38,609 nt of DNA from Planctomycetaceae bacterium (GTDB taxonomy: Bacteria > Planctomycetota > Planctomycetia > Pirellulales > Thermoguttaceae), in contig JAJFVC010000023.1 in assembly GCA_021372005.1 (NCBI GenBank), positions 1 through 38,609 on the forward strand, in the 5' to 3' direction. The notes under the pieces were generated by a model, which worked only from the letters and a program-made list of their open reading frames with translations, was not told the DNA's origin and did not search any database. Position numbers and translations under genes: made by a program. Below are positions 23,497 through 32,666 of this stretch, in pieces; the first letter of the stretch is position 1, and each line of letters opens with the position of its first letter.

Positions 23497-23964
23497 ATGA
23501 AGTGCCCTTACTGCCTCGCAGACAACGATCGGGTGCTCGATTCGCGGGCCAGCCAGGACGGATTCGCCATCCGGCGTCGCCGCGAGTGTCTGGCGTGCAA
23601 GCGCCGCTACACGACCTACGAACGCATCGAGGCCACGACCGTCAAGATCATCAAAAAGGACGGTACGCGCGAGCCGTTCGACCACGCGAAGATCAAGCAG
23701 GGCCTCGAAAAAGCCTGCTGGAAACGCCCTGTCCGCGACGAACAGCTCGAAGCGATCATCGCCGCCGTCGAAAACGAGTTGGAGGCCAACTTCGAGTCTG
23801 AAGTGGAAAGCCGCCGCATTGGCGAACTGTTGATGCAGCACCTCCGCAAGATCGACGAAGTGGCCTACGTCCGGTTCGCCAGCGTCTATCGTCAGTTCAA
23901 GGACGTCCAGGATTTTGTCGAGGAGCTGCGACCCATGCTGGCCAATCCGCGTAAAGTGACGTAG
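23497..23964 (+). CDS. nrdR: Transcriptional repressor NrdR
   Basis: NrdR represses ribonucleotide reductase genes when its ATP-cone domain binds dATP/ATP. The 155-residue product has the four-Cys zinc ribbon MKCPYC (C3, C6) and ECLAC (C31, C34), then RRRYTTYER-type sequence and the ATP cone starting at VKIIKKDGTREPFDHAKIKQGL. It ends with YVRFASVYRQFKDVQDFVEEL, the usual family tail. The ATG at 23497 is preferred over the longer frame because the zinc ribbon must begin there and GAGG lies eight bases upstream. No ribonucleotide reductase gene is in the window. Confidence 0.96.
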   Translation: MKCPYCLADNDRVLDSRASQDGFAIRRRRECLACKRRYTTYERIEATTVKIIKKDGTREPFDHAKIKQGLEKACWKRPVRDEQLEAIIAAVENELEANFESEVESRRIGELLMQHLRKIDEVAYVRFASVYRQFKDVQDFVEELRPMLANPRKVT

Positions 23965-24054
23965 AACGAGCGAGCCGCGCACGTCGCCCCCCGGCCCTCA
24001 TCGCGCGGCGATTCCTTCGCGGCCCACTTTTTGAACGAAAAACAAAACATTCCG

Positions 24055-24489
24055 ATGTTCGACTGGCTGCGATCCCACGAAATCCTGCTCGGCTGGCTGG
24101 GCGCCGCCTCGGTGGTGATGTTCGTCGGCAGTCTGCTGCTGGTGCCGTGGTTGGTGATCCGCATCCCGCCCGACTATTTCGTCCGCCGCCGTCGCCAACT
24201 CGATCGCCAGGCCAATCGCCATCCGGCAGTCCGCGTCTTATGGCTGATCGCCAAAAACCTGATCGGCGTCGTCCTGTTGTTGGCGGGCGTCGCCATGTTG
24301 GTGTTGCCGGGCCAGGGCATTTTGACGATTTTGATCGGTCTGATGTGCCTCGATTTTCCCGGCAAATTCGCGCTCGAACGATGGCTAGCCCGCCAACCGT
24401 CGGTCCTGGCCGCCATGAATTGGATCCGCGTCCACGCCGGTCGAGAGAAGCTTCAGGAGATCAGCCCGAAAGACCCTGCCGGCCGCTAG
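24055..24489 (+). CDS. PGPGW-type small membrane protein
   Basis: A 144-residue protein with a first transmembrane helix (GWLGAASVVMFVGSLLLVPWLV), a basic loop (FVRRRRQLDRQANRHP), then a second hydrophobic region, LIGVVLLLAGVAMLVLPGQG followed by ILTILIGL. The family motif PGPGW appears here as PGQGI. Function is unknown. The ATG at 24055 is chosen; the frame opens at a TTG 24 bases earlier, and no clear Shine-Dalgarno distinguishes them. It lies 90 bases after nrdR and ends 7 bases from the convergent polyprenyl synthase stop. Confidence 0.75.
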   Translation: MFDWLRSHEILLGWLGAASVVMFVGSLLLVPWLVIRIPPDYFVRRRRQLDRQANRHPAVRVLWLIAKNLIGVVLLLAGVAMLVLPGQGILTILIGLMCLDFPGKFALERWLARQPSVLAAMNWIRVHAGREKLQEISPKDPAGR

Positions 24490-24496
24490 CCCCTCG

Positions 24497-25501
24497 TTAT
24501 TGTTGCCGGGCGATCACAAAATCCGTCAATCCGCGGAGACTGTCCAGCGCGACGGTGGCCGAAAGCGTCGAGAGCTGCTCGACGGCCTGTTGCGAAAAAC
24601 GCCCGGCCTTCTGGCGTGCGTAAGAAATCGCCTGATACCGCTCGAACCAAGGACGCAACGCCTCTTGACGATGGTTGTCGCTGCGTGAAAGAATCGCGAC
24701 CAACTGCTGCCGTTGTGGATCGTCGACGGCGTCCAACAGCCGAATCAGCGGCAACGTGGCCTTTTGTTTGGCAAGATCGGTGCCGAGCGATTTTCCGACC
24801 ACCGTTTCGTTGCCCGTCAGATCAAGCACGTCGTCGGCGATTTGAAAGGCGATGCCCAAGTCGCGGCCGTAGTCGGCCAACCTGCGGCACGTTTCGGGCG
24901 ACGCCCCGGCGTAATAAGCGCCCACTTCGCAACAGCACGAGGTCAGCGCCGCCGTCTTGCCGCCGATGATGTCAAAATAGCAGTCCTCGGTCAGCCCGAA
25001 ATCGCCGCGGCCTTCGACCTGGCGCAACTCGCCCTTGCATACTCGCTGCGTCGTTTGGCTGATCAGCCGGATGGCGAACGGGTCCTCCAACGACCCGGCC
25101 AGGCACATCGCCTTGGCGAACAGATAGTCGCCCAGCAAAATGCTGGTTTCGTTGTCCCATCGGGCGTTGATCGTGTCCAAGTGCCGCCGGACCGTCGCCT
25201 CGTCGAGCACATCGTCATGAATCAGCGTCGCCGTGTGGATCAGCTCGACCATGGCCGCCAGCGTACGATGTTCCGGCCGCAGCCCTCCGCAGGCCAAACC
25301 CGACAACAAAACCAATGCCGGCCGCAACCGCTTGCCACCCAATCGAAAACCGTGCTTGACCAACTGATCGACAAACGGATGATCGCTCGAAAGCTCGCGG
25401 CGGAGCAACTCCTCGGTTTCCTGAAGCTCTTGGGCTACCGGCGCATACAGGGCCCGGAGATTTTCCGGAACGACCACCGGTTGTTTGCCCGACGAATCCA
25501 T
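24497..25501 (-). CDS. Long-chain trans-polyprenyl diphosphate synthase (IspB/HepT-like)
   Basis: Extends an allylic diphosphate with isopentenyl units to make the prenyl chain of a quinone. The 334-residue all-helical protein shows the first Asp-rich motif LIHDDVLDEA (D96, D97, D100), the second in AFQIADDVLDLTGNE (D223, D224, D227), and GKRLRPALVLLSGLACGG in the N-terminal part. Small residues before the first motif (A91, T92) agree with a long-chain product rather than farnesyl or geranylgeranyl diphosphate, but exact length cannot be read. The ATG at 25501 has AGAGG seven bases upstream. It is divergent from the AAA ATPase across 291 bases, in which I see no clear promoter. Confidence 0.92.
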   Translation of the reverse strand: MDSSGKQPVVVPENLRALYAPVAQELQETEELLRRELSSDHPFVDQLVKHGFRLGGKRLRPALVLLSGLACGGLRPEHRTLAAMVELIHTATLIHDDVLDEATVRRHLDTINARWDNETSILLGDYLFAKAMCLAGSLEDPFAIRLISQTTQRVCKGELRQVEGRGDFGLTEDCYFDIIGGKTAALTSCCCEVGAYYAGASPETCRRLADYGRDLGIAFQIADDVLDLTGNETVVGKSLGTDLAKQKATLPLIRLLDAVDDPQRQQLVAILSRSDNHRQEALRPWFERYQAISYARQKAGRFSQQAVEQLSTLSATVALDSLRGLTDFVIARQQ

Positions 25502-25792
25502 GAGCGTGCCTCTATCTCTCCAAGGGATTCCGCGATGCTCCGCGCGTCTTAGTTCTCAGAAAACACGTCGTTTTCCGCACAATGAATGCGACAAACCCCA
25601 CGAGAATCCATGTTGCGTGGGTAATCCGTCGATTTTAACCGCCCGAGCCCGGTTCCGTCTAGCGGGGTGATCATTCGACAAGGAGCCCATCGTTCGATCC
25701 ACCCGAATTGGGGCCGGCGCGACCGAACCGTCGGACGACCTGGAAAATACGGGCTAGACTTGTGTTGCCGTCCGAGCCGTGACGGCCGCACC

Positions 25793-27172
<1,380 letters not shown>

Positions 27173-27179
27173 AGAAACG

Positions 27180-27222
27180 CTCCGCAGGAGGGATCGCAAG
27201 AAGCGGTTTCGCTCCTCCGCAT
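27180..27222. terminator. Possible bidirectional terminator between convergent genes
   Basis: In the 51-base gap between the ATPase stop and the CehA/McbA-like stop, GGAGGGATCGC (27188-27198) can pair, with several G-U pairs, with GCGGTTTCGCTCC a few bases downstream. The T-run is poor, so this is weak. Confidence 0.25.
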
Positions 27223-27223
27223 G

Positions 27224-28768
27224 TCAATCCGCGTTGGCCTTGGACAACACGTCGGTCCAAAACTCCCGGGCTCGGCGATGCCACTCCATCACCGCTTTCT
27301 TTTGCACCGGATCGTCGATCTGCATTTGTTCGGCCCGCTGATTGGCCCAATCGAGCATGAATCGGGCCGCGCTGCGGCTGATGCGCGGCTTGCCGCCAAT
27401 CTCGACGTAATAGGGGCCGGTCATCGCAAACCGATACGTCTTCGGATGGTCGGTCACCACGCGAATCGCCAGCCACCCGCTCCGATCGAACCGGATCTTC
27501 GGCAACTGCCCGCTTTTAGAATAGGTCTCATATGGAACCGCGATGTCGACCTTGCCGTTGCGGAGGATCTCGACGTTGCTGATTTTTTCGCGTGTGGAAA
27601 TCCCCAAATCGATCGCCAATTCGATGGGCTCGCCCGTCTCGGACTGAAACACGTGGCCCGGCAATTCGCCGCCGATCAACGGCATCATGAGCGGACCGTT
27701 CGTCACGAACACATGGCCCTCGCGAAACGATTGCCACCACCGCTTGTAATCGAACGGCTCGTCCACGTGCACGTAGACCCGGTTGTAGCCGACCGGATTG
27801 GGCGAGTCGCCCGACCCGCTGCCGGCGCTGGGCGGGATCCGCAATCCGCATTCGAGCAACTGGAAATAAAGGAATTGCGACCACTGCGCATTGCCCAACG
27901 GCGAGGGATAATCGGACAGTTTTCGAGGCCGACCGCCGCCCTCGTCGCTCGACGAGCTGTCGCGGCACAGCCGGCGATGCGCCACCTGGATCGAATCGAC
28001 CTGTCCCGCCGCGACCAGCATCGGCAAATCCCACCAGCACGGCTGCGTCACATCAACCCAAAGCTCGCCGCCGCGTCGCGCCTCGGGCAAAAACTCCATC
28101 GCCGACGGCCAATCGCCTTCCGCGGCCGGCAGCTTCAGCGGATTGGACCGATTCAACAACAGCAACTCCGTCCCCGGCCGAATCCACGCCCCGGCCAGCC
28201 GTTGGTAGTAGCGATCCCGATCGAAACGCACGACCGGATCCTTGGCCGGCGCGGTCGGCAGCTTCACGGTCCGATCGTTCCGCCACGTCAACACCTCGGC
28301 CACGTGCAGATCCTCGGCCCGCATCAACGGCTCGATCTGGCGCACCGGACGCCGAACGTCCAGATCGCCCGACCACCAGCCCATGGCCGCCATGTCGACA
28401 AACCGTTGCAGTTCGATCCGCCGCACGTCATCAGCGAAATGCTGGATCGTGAAATTTCCGCCCTGTTCGAGATACTCCGGCCCGCGTTCGATGACAAACC
28501 CGTACTCGCCGACGGGAATTTTGAGGACGATCTTGCCCGGCACGATAAAATGGTCGTGATAACAGATGGCCTTGTCGGGTTTGAACGGGCGATTTTTGGA
28601 CCCGACGATGTGCATTCGGCAATCGACCGGCCGACCCGTCGCCTTGTCGACCACCGTCAGTTCAAACCGTCCGGTGGACGCACGCGCCGAGCCGACGGCC
28701 AAAACCATCCCAAACCAACCCCCAAGCGATGCAACCGTTGCAATTCGCAAAAAGCATCGAGAGACCAT
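27224..28768 (-). CDS. Exported CehA/McbA-like (degenerate PHP) protein
   Basis: About 514 residues with a signal peptide (CFLRIATVASLGGWFGMVLAVGSARA). An N-terminal beta domain (GRFELTVVDKATGRPVDCRM) leads to GWWSGDLDVRRPVRQIEPLM and RAEDLHVAEVLTWRND, then a long central region and YVHVDEPFDYKRWWQSFREG with HVFVTNGPLM. This layout matches planctomycete CehA/McbA-type metallohydrolase-like proteins. In those, the first motif is normally G-D-L-H-x-H; here both His are replaced (D and R), so metal binding and hydrolase activity are doubtful. The ATG at 28768 is preferred to a TTG four codons earlier. It probably acts outside the cytoplasm; substrate unknown. Confidence 0.75.
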   Translation of the reverse strand: MVSRCFLRIATVASLGGWFGMVLAVGSARASTGRFELTVVDKATGRPVDCRMHIVGSKNRPFKPDKAICYHDHFIVPGKIVLKIPVGEYGFVIERGPEYLEQGGNFTIQHFADDVRRIELQRFVDMAAMGWWSGDLDVRRPVRQIEPLMRAEDLHVAEVLTWRNDRTVKLPTAPAKDPVVRFDRDRYYQRLAGAWIRPGTELLLLNRSNPLKLPAAEGDWPSAMEFLPEARRGGELWVDVTQPCWWDLPMLVAAGQVDSIQVAHRRLCRDSSSSDEGGGRPRKLSDYPSPLGNAQWSQFLYFQLLECGLRIPPSAGSGSGDSPNPVGYNRVYVHVDEPFDYKRWWQSFREGHVFVTNGPLMMPLIGGELPGHVFQSETGEPIELAIDLGISTREKISNVEILRNGKVDIAVPYETYSKSGQLPKIRFDRSGWLAIRVVTDHPKTYRFAMTGPYYVEIGGKPRISRSAARFMLDWANQRAEQMQIDDPVQKKAVMEWHRRAREFWTDVLSKANAD

Positions 28769-28844
28769 GGCGGAAACCAATGAAAATGAGGTAGGGTTAA
28801 GCGTCTTTCCTGAATTTTAGCACGCGACGGACGCCAAGCCCGGC

Positions 28845-28874
28845 TTGAAAAAGACCCACCCATCCCCCTACAAT
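28845..28874 (+). promoter_or_regulatory. Candidate sigma-70 promoter for the dnaJ-like/rnpA/yidD unit
   Basis: TTGAAA (28845-28850), an 18-base spacer and TACAAT (28869-28874); both boxes match five of six. The start site would be near 28881, about 29 bases before the leader mini-ORF, so the mini-ORF is first on the transcript. Confidence 0.6.
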
Positions 28875-28882
28875 GACGAACA

Positions 28883-29032
28883 CCCCCAGTCGGTTTTCAG
28901 GATCGCAACATGGCGGAAGACTATTATAGAACCCTCGGCATTTCCAAAAACGCCTCCACCCCCGTCGATTTCTAAGATCGCAATATGGCGGAAGACTATT
29001 ATAAAACCCTTGGCGTCTCCAAAAACGCCTCG
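28883..29032 (+). repeat. 75-bp imperfect tandem duplication covering the start of the dnaJ-like gene
   Basis: Unit 1 (28883-28957) and unit 2 (28958-29032) align with about 84% identity and no gaps. Each contains leader bases, GATCGCAA, an ATG and the first 15-16 codons. The coding parts differ at four positions in 47, three of which change the residue conservatively (R/K, I/V). The period is 25 codons. Confidence 0.9.
28910..28975 (+). CDS. 21-codon leader mini-ORF, duplicated start of the dnaJ-like gene
   Basis: ATG at 28910, TAA at 28973-28975. The peptide begins MAEDYYRTLGISKNAS and ends TPVDF; residues 1-16 copy the start of the DnaJ-like protein at 28985 with two conservative changes. 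AGGA lies seven bases before its ATG, while the same place in the second copy reads AAGA, so ribosomes may load better here. The stop is 9 bases before the dnaJ-like ATG, close enough for reinitiation. It may be a regulatory upstream ORF or simply duplication debris. Confidence 0.55.
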   Translation: MAEDYYRTLGISKNASTPVDF

Positions 29033-29968
29033 CAGGCCGACATTCAAAAAGCCTATCGGACGCTGGCGCGCAAGCACCACCCCGATATGAATCCGAACGA
29101 CAAGTCGGCCAAGAAAAAATTCCAACAAGTGCAAGCGGCGTTCGACGTCCTGAACAATCCCGAAAAGCGGGAGATGTACGATCGCTACGGCAGCTCGTTC
29201 GAGACGATGGGCGCCGGCGGTCCCCCACCGCCCGGCGGCGGGCCGCAACAATGGACATGGACATCCGGCGGCCCCGGCGGCGGTTTTTCGGCCGAGGACA
29301 TCGACCTGAACGAAGTGCTCGGCGAGCGGTTCGGTCAGGACATGCCCGGCGGCTTGGGCGACCTGTTCGGCCAGTTCCATCGTGCGGCCGGCAAATCGCG
29401 TAAATCGGCCGCCCCACGCCGCGGCGTCGACTTGAACCATGAACTGGAAATCCCCTTCCAAACCGCGGTCCTCGGCGGCGAAGTCCAACTGATCGTCGAG
29501 CGTCCGTCAGGCAAAAGCGAAAAGCTGGCCGTCAAAATTCCGGCCGGCATCGACGAGGGCAAAAAAATCCGCATCCGCGGCCAAGGCGGACCCGCGCCCG
29601 GACGCAACGGCACGCCCGGCGACATCCTGATCACGATCCACGTCGCCCCGCATCCGTGTTTCCAGCGTCATGGCAACAACCTAACGGTCCGCGTCCCGGT
29701 CACCTTGGCCGAAGCGGTCGGCGGCACCAAGCTCGATCTGCCCACGCCCAAAGGCACGGTCACGTTGCGCGTTCCGCCCGGCGCCTCCGGCGGCACGAAA
29801 CTGCGGGTCAAAGGCCACGGCGTCGCCCCAAAAAACGGCACGCCCGGCGACCTGCTGGCCGAAATCCAAATCCTGCTGCCCAAACAACTCAGCGACGCCG
29901 ATCGTCAGGCGATCTGTAAAATCGCCGAACCGTACCCCCAAACCCCGCGCAAAGACTTGCGCTGGTGA
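28985..29968 (+). CDS. DnaJ-like co-chaperone without zinc finger (CbpA type)
   Basis: A 327-residue J-domain protein. The J domain (about 4-70) has YYKTLGVSKNASQADIQKAY, the DnaK-activating HPD (H32-P33-D34) and FDVLNNPEKREMYDRYG. A Gly/Pro-rich linker with GGPPPPGGGPQQW follows, then two C-terminal substrate-binding domains (GVDLNHELEIPFQTAVLGGE; PVTLAEAVGGTKLDLPTPKG). No CxxCxGxG zinc repeats are present, so it resembles CbpA/DnaJ class B. It stimulates a DnaK ATPase that is not in the window. It begins 9 bases after a mini-ORF made by duplication of its own start. rnpA follows 24 bases later, probably on the same transcript. Confidence 0.93.
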   Translation: MAEDYYKTLGVSKNASQADIQKAYRTLARKHHPDMNPNDKSAKKKFQQVQAAFDVLNNPEKREMYDRYGSSFETMGAGGPPPPGGGPQQWTWTSGGPGGGFSAEDIDLNEVLGERFGQDMPGGLGDLFGQFHRAAGKSRKSAAPRRGVDLNHELEIPFQTAVLGGEVQLIVERPSGKSEKLAVKIPAGIDEGKKIRIRGQGGPAPGRNGTPGDILITIHVAPHPCFQRHGNNLTVRVPVTLAEAVGGTKLDLPTPKGTVTLRVPPGASGGTKLRVKGHGVAPKNGTPGDLLAEIQILLPKQLSDADRQAICKIAEPYPQTPRKDLRW

Positions 29969-29992
29969 TCGCGTCCCAACGCGGAAAACGCC

Positions 29993-30370
29993 ATGGTCGA
30001 CCAGCGGTTCTTGCCACGATATCGAGTGCGCCGAGCCGGCGATTTTCAGCGGGCCTATCGGGTGCGTCGCACCGCCGGCGACGGGCTGATCCTGGTGTTC
30101 GGCCATCCGAACGGTCTGCCGCATCCGCGTCTCGGGCTGTCGGTCTCCCGTCGCATCGGCGGCGCCGTAACGCGCAACCGCTGGAAACGACTGCTGCGCG
30201 AGGCGTTTCGCAAAACGATCGCACGGTTGCCCAAGGGCATGGACTTGATCGTCGTCCCGCGTGCGAACGTCGAGCCGACGTTGGAGTCGCTCATGGACTC
30301 GCTGCCTCGCCTGGCCGACCGCATCGGAAGAAAACGATCGCAGGACAACCCGCCATGCTCCGACGCCTGA
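29993..30370 (+). CDS. rnpA: Ribonuclease P protein component RnpA
   Basis: The protein subunit that helps the RNase P RNA bind and cleave tRNA 5' leaders. The 125-residue basic protein shows FLPRYRVRRAGDFQRAYRV, LGLSVSRRIGGAVTRNRWKR with the conserved R-N-R, LLREAFRKTIARLPKGMDLI, and VVPRA. It overlaps yidD by 16 bases, the usual rnpA-yidD pairing. The normal upstream partner rpmH is absent and a dnaJ-like gene takes that place. Confidence 0.95.
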   Translation: MVDQRFLPRYRVRRAGDFQRAYRVRRTAGDGLILVFGHPNGLPHPRLGLSVSRRIGGAVTRNRWKRLLREAFRKTIARLPKGMDLIVVPRANVEPTLESLMDSLPRLADRIGRKRSQDNPPCSDA

Positions 30371-30606
30371 TCGCCGCCGCCCGGTTTTTGACGCATCTGC
30401 CCGCGTGGACGCTCATCGGGCTGGTGCATCTTTACCAAAAGCTGATCAGCCCAGCTTTGGGCCCGCGGTGCCGTTTCGAGCCAAGCTGCAGCGTGTATTT
30501 CATCGAGTCGGTGCGGAAATACGGGGCGGTGCGTGGTTTTTTGCGAGGCGCATGGCGCATTCTGCGTTGCAACCCCTGGAACCGCGGCGGCTACGACCCG
30601 CCGTAG
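30355..30606 (+). CDS. yidD: Membrane protein insertion efficiency factor YidD
   Basis: An 83-residue protein with an amphipathic N-terminal helix (FLTHLPAWTLIGLVHLYQKL), then the family signature ISPALGPRCRFEPSCSVYF, IESVRKYGAVRGFLRGAWRI and LRCNPWNRGGYDP. YidD aids insertion of proteins by YidC at the inner membrane. The ATG at 30355 lies inside the end of rnpA in another frame. No yidC follows; the next gene is 215 bases away and starts a new unit. Confidence 0.95.
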   Translation: MLRRLIAAARFLTHLPAWTLIGLVHLYQKLISPALGPRCRFEPSCSVYFIESVRKYGAVRGFLRGAWRILRCNPWNRGGYDPP

Positions 30607-30706
30607 CGGCGCGGATCGGCGTCCGAGCGAAACGATAGTCGACGCCCACAAACCACGCAGTTCAACCAATCGTCCCATTCTGCCCGACTGTTTTTCCCCA
30701 TCTCTC

Positions 30707-30735
30707 TTGACCCCGGCTGGGCAAATCACTATCGT
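30707..30735 (+). promoter_or_regulatory. Candidate sigma-70 promoter for the FlgI-like gene
   Basis: TTGACC (30707-30712), a 17-base spacer and TATCGT (30730-30735): five of six and four of six matches. Start site near 30743, about 80 bases before the ATG at 30822, placing the terminator-like hairpin at 30741-30780 inside the leader. Confidence 0.5.
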
Positions 30736-30740
30736 TCGCC

Positions 30741-30780
30741 CCTGCCTGGCTTGTCGGATTCGTCGGCCGGCGGTTTTTTT
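30741..30780 (+). terminator. Terminator-like hairpin with T7 tract in the leader of the FlgI-like gene
   Basis: Bases 30741-30751 (CCTGCCTGGCT) can pair with 30765-30773 (GGCCGGCGG) with two bulges, followed at once by seven T (30774-30780). It could end the dnaJ-like/rnpA/yidD transcript or act as an attenuator for the FlgI-like gene. Confidence 0.4.
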
Positions 30781-30821
30781 CTTGTCGTTGGGTCTGAACC
30801 TTTCGGATGGGAAGCGGAAAC

Positions 30822-32666
30822 ATGAGACGTCGGCATTTTCTGTTGGTGGCGTCCAGCTTAGCGATGATCGGCTTTGGCGGATGCTCCTGGCTGGACGGAA
30901 CGATGCGATCGCAGAGCCCCGACCCGATCGAGGCCGCCGAGCTGTCTTCTTCCCAGGCCAAACTGGTCGGCGATTTGGTCGTGCCGACGGGCCTGAACCC
31001 CACGCGCGTCGACGCCGTCGGACTGGTCACCTGTCTGCATGGCACCGGTAGCGATCCGAATCCCTCGCCCGAGCGCGCCATGCTGCTGAACGAAATGCAG
31101 TTGCGCGGCGTAAAAAGCCCGGACACGATTCTGAGGTCCGGCAACGTTTCGTTGGTGAAAATTCAAGGATACCTGCGGGCAGGCATTCAAAAAGGCGACC
31201 GATTCGACGTCGAGGTGCGCGTGCCGTCGCAAAGCGACACGACCAGTCTTCGCGGCGGTTACCTGCTCGAAACCCGTCTGACCGAGTCCGCCATTCTGGA
31301 AAACCGCGTGCATCACGGCAATTTGCTGGCCTTGGCCCAAGGCCCGATCATGATCGATCCGACGGCCGACCCCAAAAAAGAAAAAATCATGATGTGCCGC
31401 GGGCGGATTCTCGGCGGCGGCGTCTCCGCCATTTCCCGTCCCGTCGGATTGGTGCTCACGCCCGGCCATCAAGACGCCCGAAACAGCGCCCGAGTGGCCA
31501 ACGCCGTCAACAAACGGTTCCATACCTTGGTCAACGGCATCAAAACAGGTCTGGCCAAGGCGAAGGACGACAAATACATCGAACTGCAGGTCCATCCGCG
31601 TTACAAGGATTGCGTGGTCCGCTATTGCGAGGTGATTCGCGCCACTCCGCTGGCCGAATCGGCGTCCGAACGGATGCAGCGGATCGCCGAACTGAGCGAA
31701 AAGCTGATGAATCCGGAGACCGCGGCCGACGCCGCCCTGCAACTCGAAGCGATCGGCACCGAAGGCGTCGACGCGTTGTTGAAGGGTTTGAAATCGAACA
31801 ATTTGGAAGTTCGTTTCTATGCGGCCGAATCGCTGGCTTATCTGGATCGCCGCGAGGCCGCCGAGCCGTTGGCCCAAATCGCCCGCCAAGAGCCGGCCTT
31901 CCGCCTCCACGCCTTGGCCGCCTTGAGCACCATGCAGGATTTCCTCGCCTTTGAGCAACTGCGCGACATGTTGGCGCTGCCCAGCGCCGAGACCCGTTAC
32001 GGCGCATTCCGTTCGCTGTGGACCATGAACTCGAAAGACGCCCTGGTCCGCGGCGAGGTGCTCGGCGACCAGTTCCACTACCACGTGTTGGACCTCGACG
32101 GCCCGCCGATGGTCCACGCCACGCGAAGCCGCTTGCCCGAAATCGTCTTGTTTGGACGCGACCAGCGATTGCAAACCCCACTGGCTCTTAACGCCGGCAA
32201 CGCCATCATGGTGACCAGCTCCGGCGGCGAGGAGGTCTCCGTCGCCAAGTTCAGCGTCCAGGACGGCGACCAAAAGCGCGTCGTCTCCACTCGCCTCGAT
32301 GACGTGATTCGCGCCATCGTCGAATTGGGCGGAAGCTATCCCGACGTCGTCCAAGCCCTGCAAGAGGCGAAGACCGGCGGCGTCTTGACCTCGCGATTTG
32401 AAATCGACGCCTTGCCCAGGGCCGACCGAGAATACGAGCGGGTCGCCGACGACTCGCAATCCGCCGAACCCTCGTCAGAAAAAAAGGCGGACCGCCCGAA
32501 AGACGCCGCGACGCCATCGCGCCCGACGCCCGAGGCCTTCGCCGTGCGAGGGACCGCCGGCGACTCGTTCACGCCCGCCAAGACTCCCAAGGCCGATTCG
32601 ATCGACGACGCCGACGCCAAACCCGCCCCCAAAAAGGGCTTTTTTGCCAAAATGTTCGGACAATAA
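30822..32666 (+). CDS. FlgI (P-ring)-like lipoprotein fused to HEAT-like repeats
   Basis: About 614 residues. The N-terminus RRRHFLLVASSLAMIGFGGC resembles a twin-arginine signal ending in an imperfect lipobox. Residues about 50-290 resemble the flagellar P-ring protein FlgI: VDAVGLVTCLHGTG, then a stretch like N-x-x-x-V-x-x-x-G-x-L-R-x-G, GDRFDVEVRVPSQSDTTSLRG, and GYLLETRLTE. About 295-395 form HEAT-like helices (ALQLEAIGTEGVDALLKGLK; FYAAESLAYLDRREAAEPLA). The tail is Pro/Lys-rich and ends GFFAKMFGQ. The ATG at 30822 is favoured by purine-rich GGAAGCGGAAA upstream; ATG 30807 is possible. No flagellar gene is nearby, so a non-flagellar envelope role is likely. Exact function unknown. Confidence 0.75.
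   Translation: MRRRHFLLVASSLAMIGFGGCSWLDGTMRSQSPDPIEAAELSSSQAKLVGDLVVPTGLNPTRVDAVGLVTCLHGTGSDPNPSPERAMLLNEMQLRGVKSPDTILRSGNVSLVKIQGYLRAGIQKGDRFDVEVRVPSQSDTTSLRGGYLLETRLTESAILENRVHHGNLLALAQGPIMIDPTADPKKEKIMMCRGRILGGGVSAISRPVGLVLTPGHQDARNSARVANAVNKRFHTLVNGIKTGLAKAKDDKYIELQVHPRYKDCVVRYCEVIRATPLAESASERMQRIAELSEKLMNPETAADAALQLEAIGTEGVDALLKGLKSNNLEVRFYAAESLAYLDRREAAEPLAQIARQEPAFRLHALAALSTMQDFLAFEQLRDMLALPSAETRYGAFRSLWTMNSKDALVRGEVLGDQFHYHVLDLDGPPMVHATRSRLPEIVLFGRDQRLQTPLALNAGNAIMVTSSGGEEVSVAKFSVQDGDQKRVVSTRLDDVIRAIVELGGSYPDVVQALQEAKTGGVLTSRFEIDALPRADREYERVADDSQSAEPSSEKKADRPKDAATPSRPTPEAFAVRGTAGDSFTPAKTPKADSIDDADAKPAPKKGFFAKMFGQ

Noticed and set aside
30858..32459. A 533-codon open frame on the - strand opposite the FlgI-like gene
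   Set aside because: Antisense shadow; the + strand frame has signal, lipobox and domain similarity.
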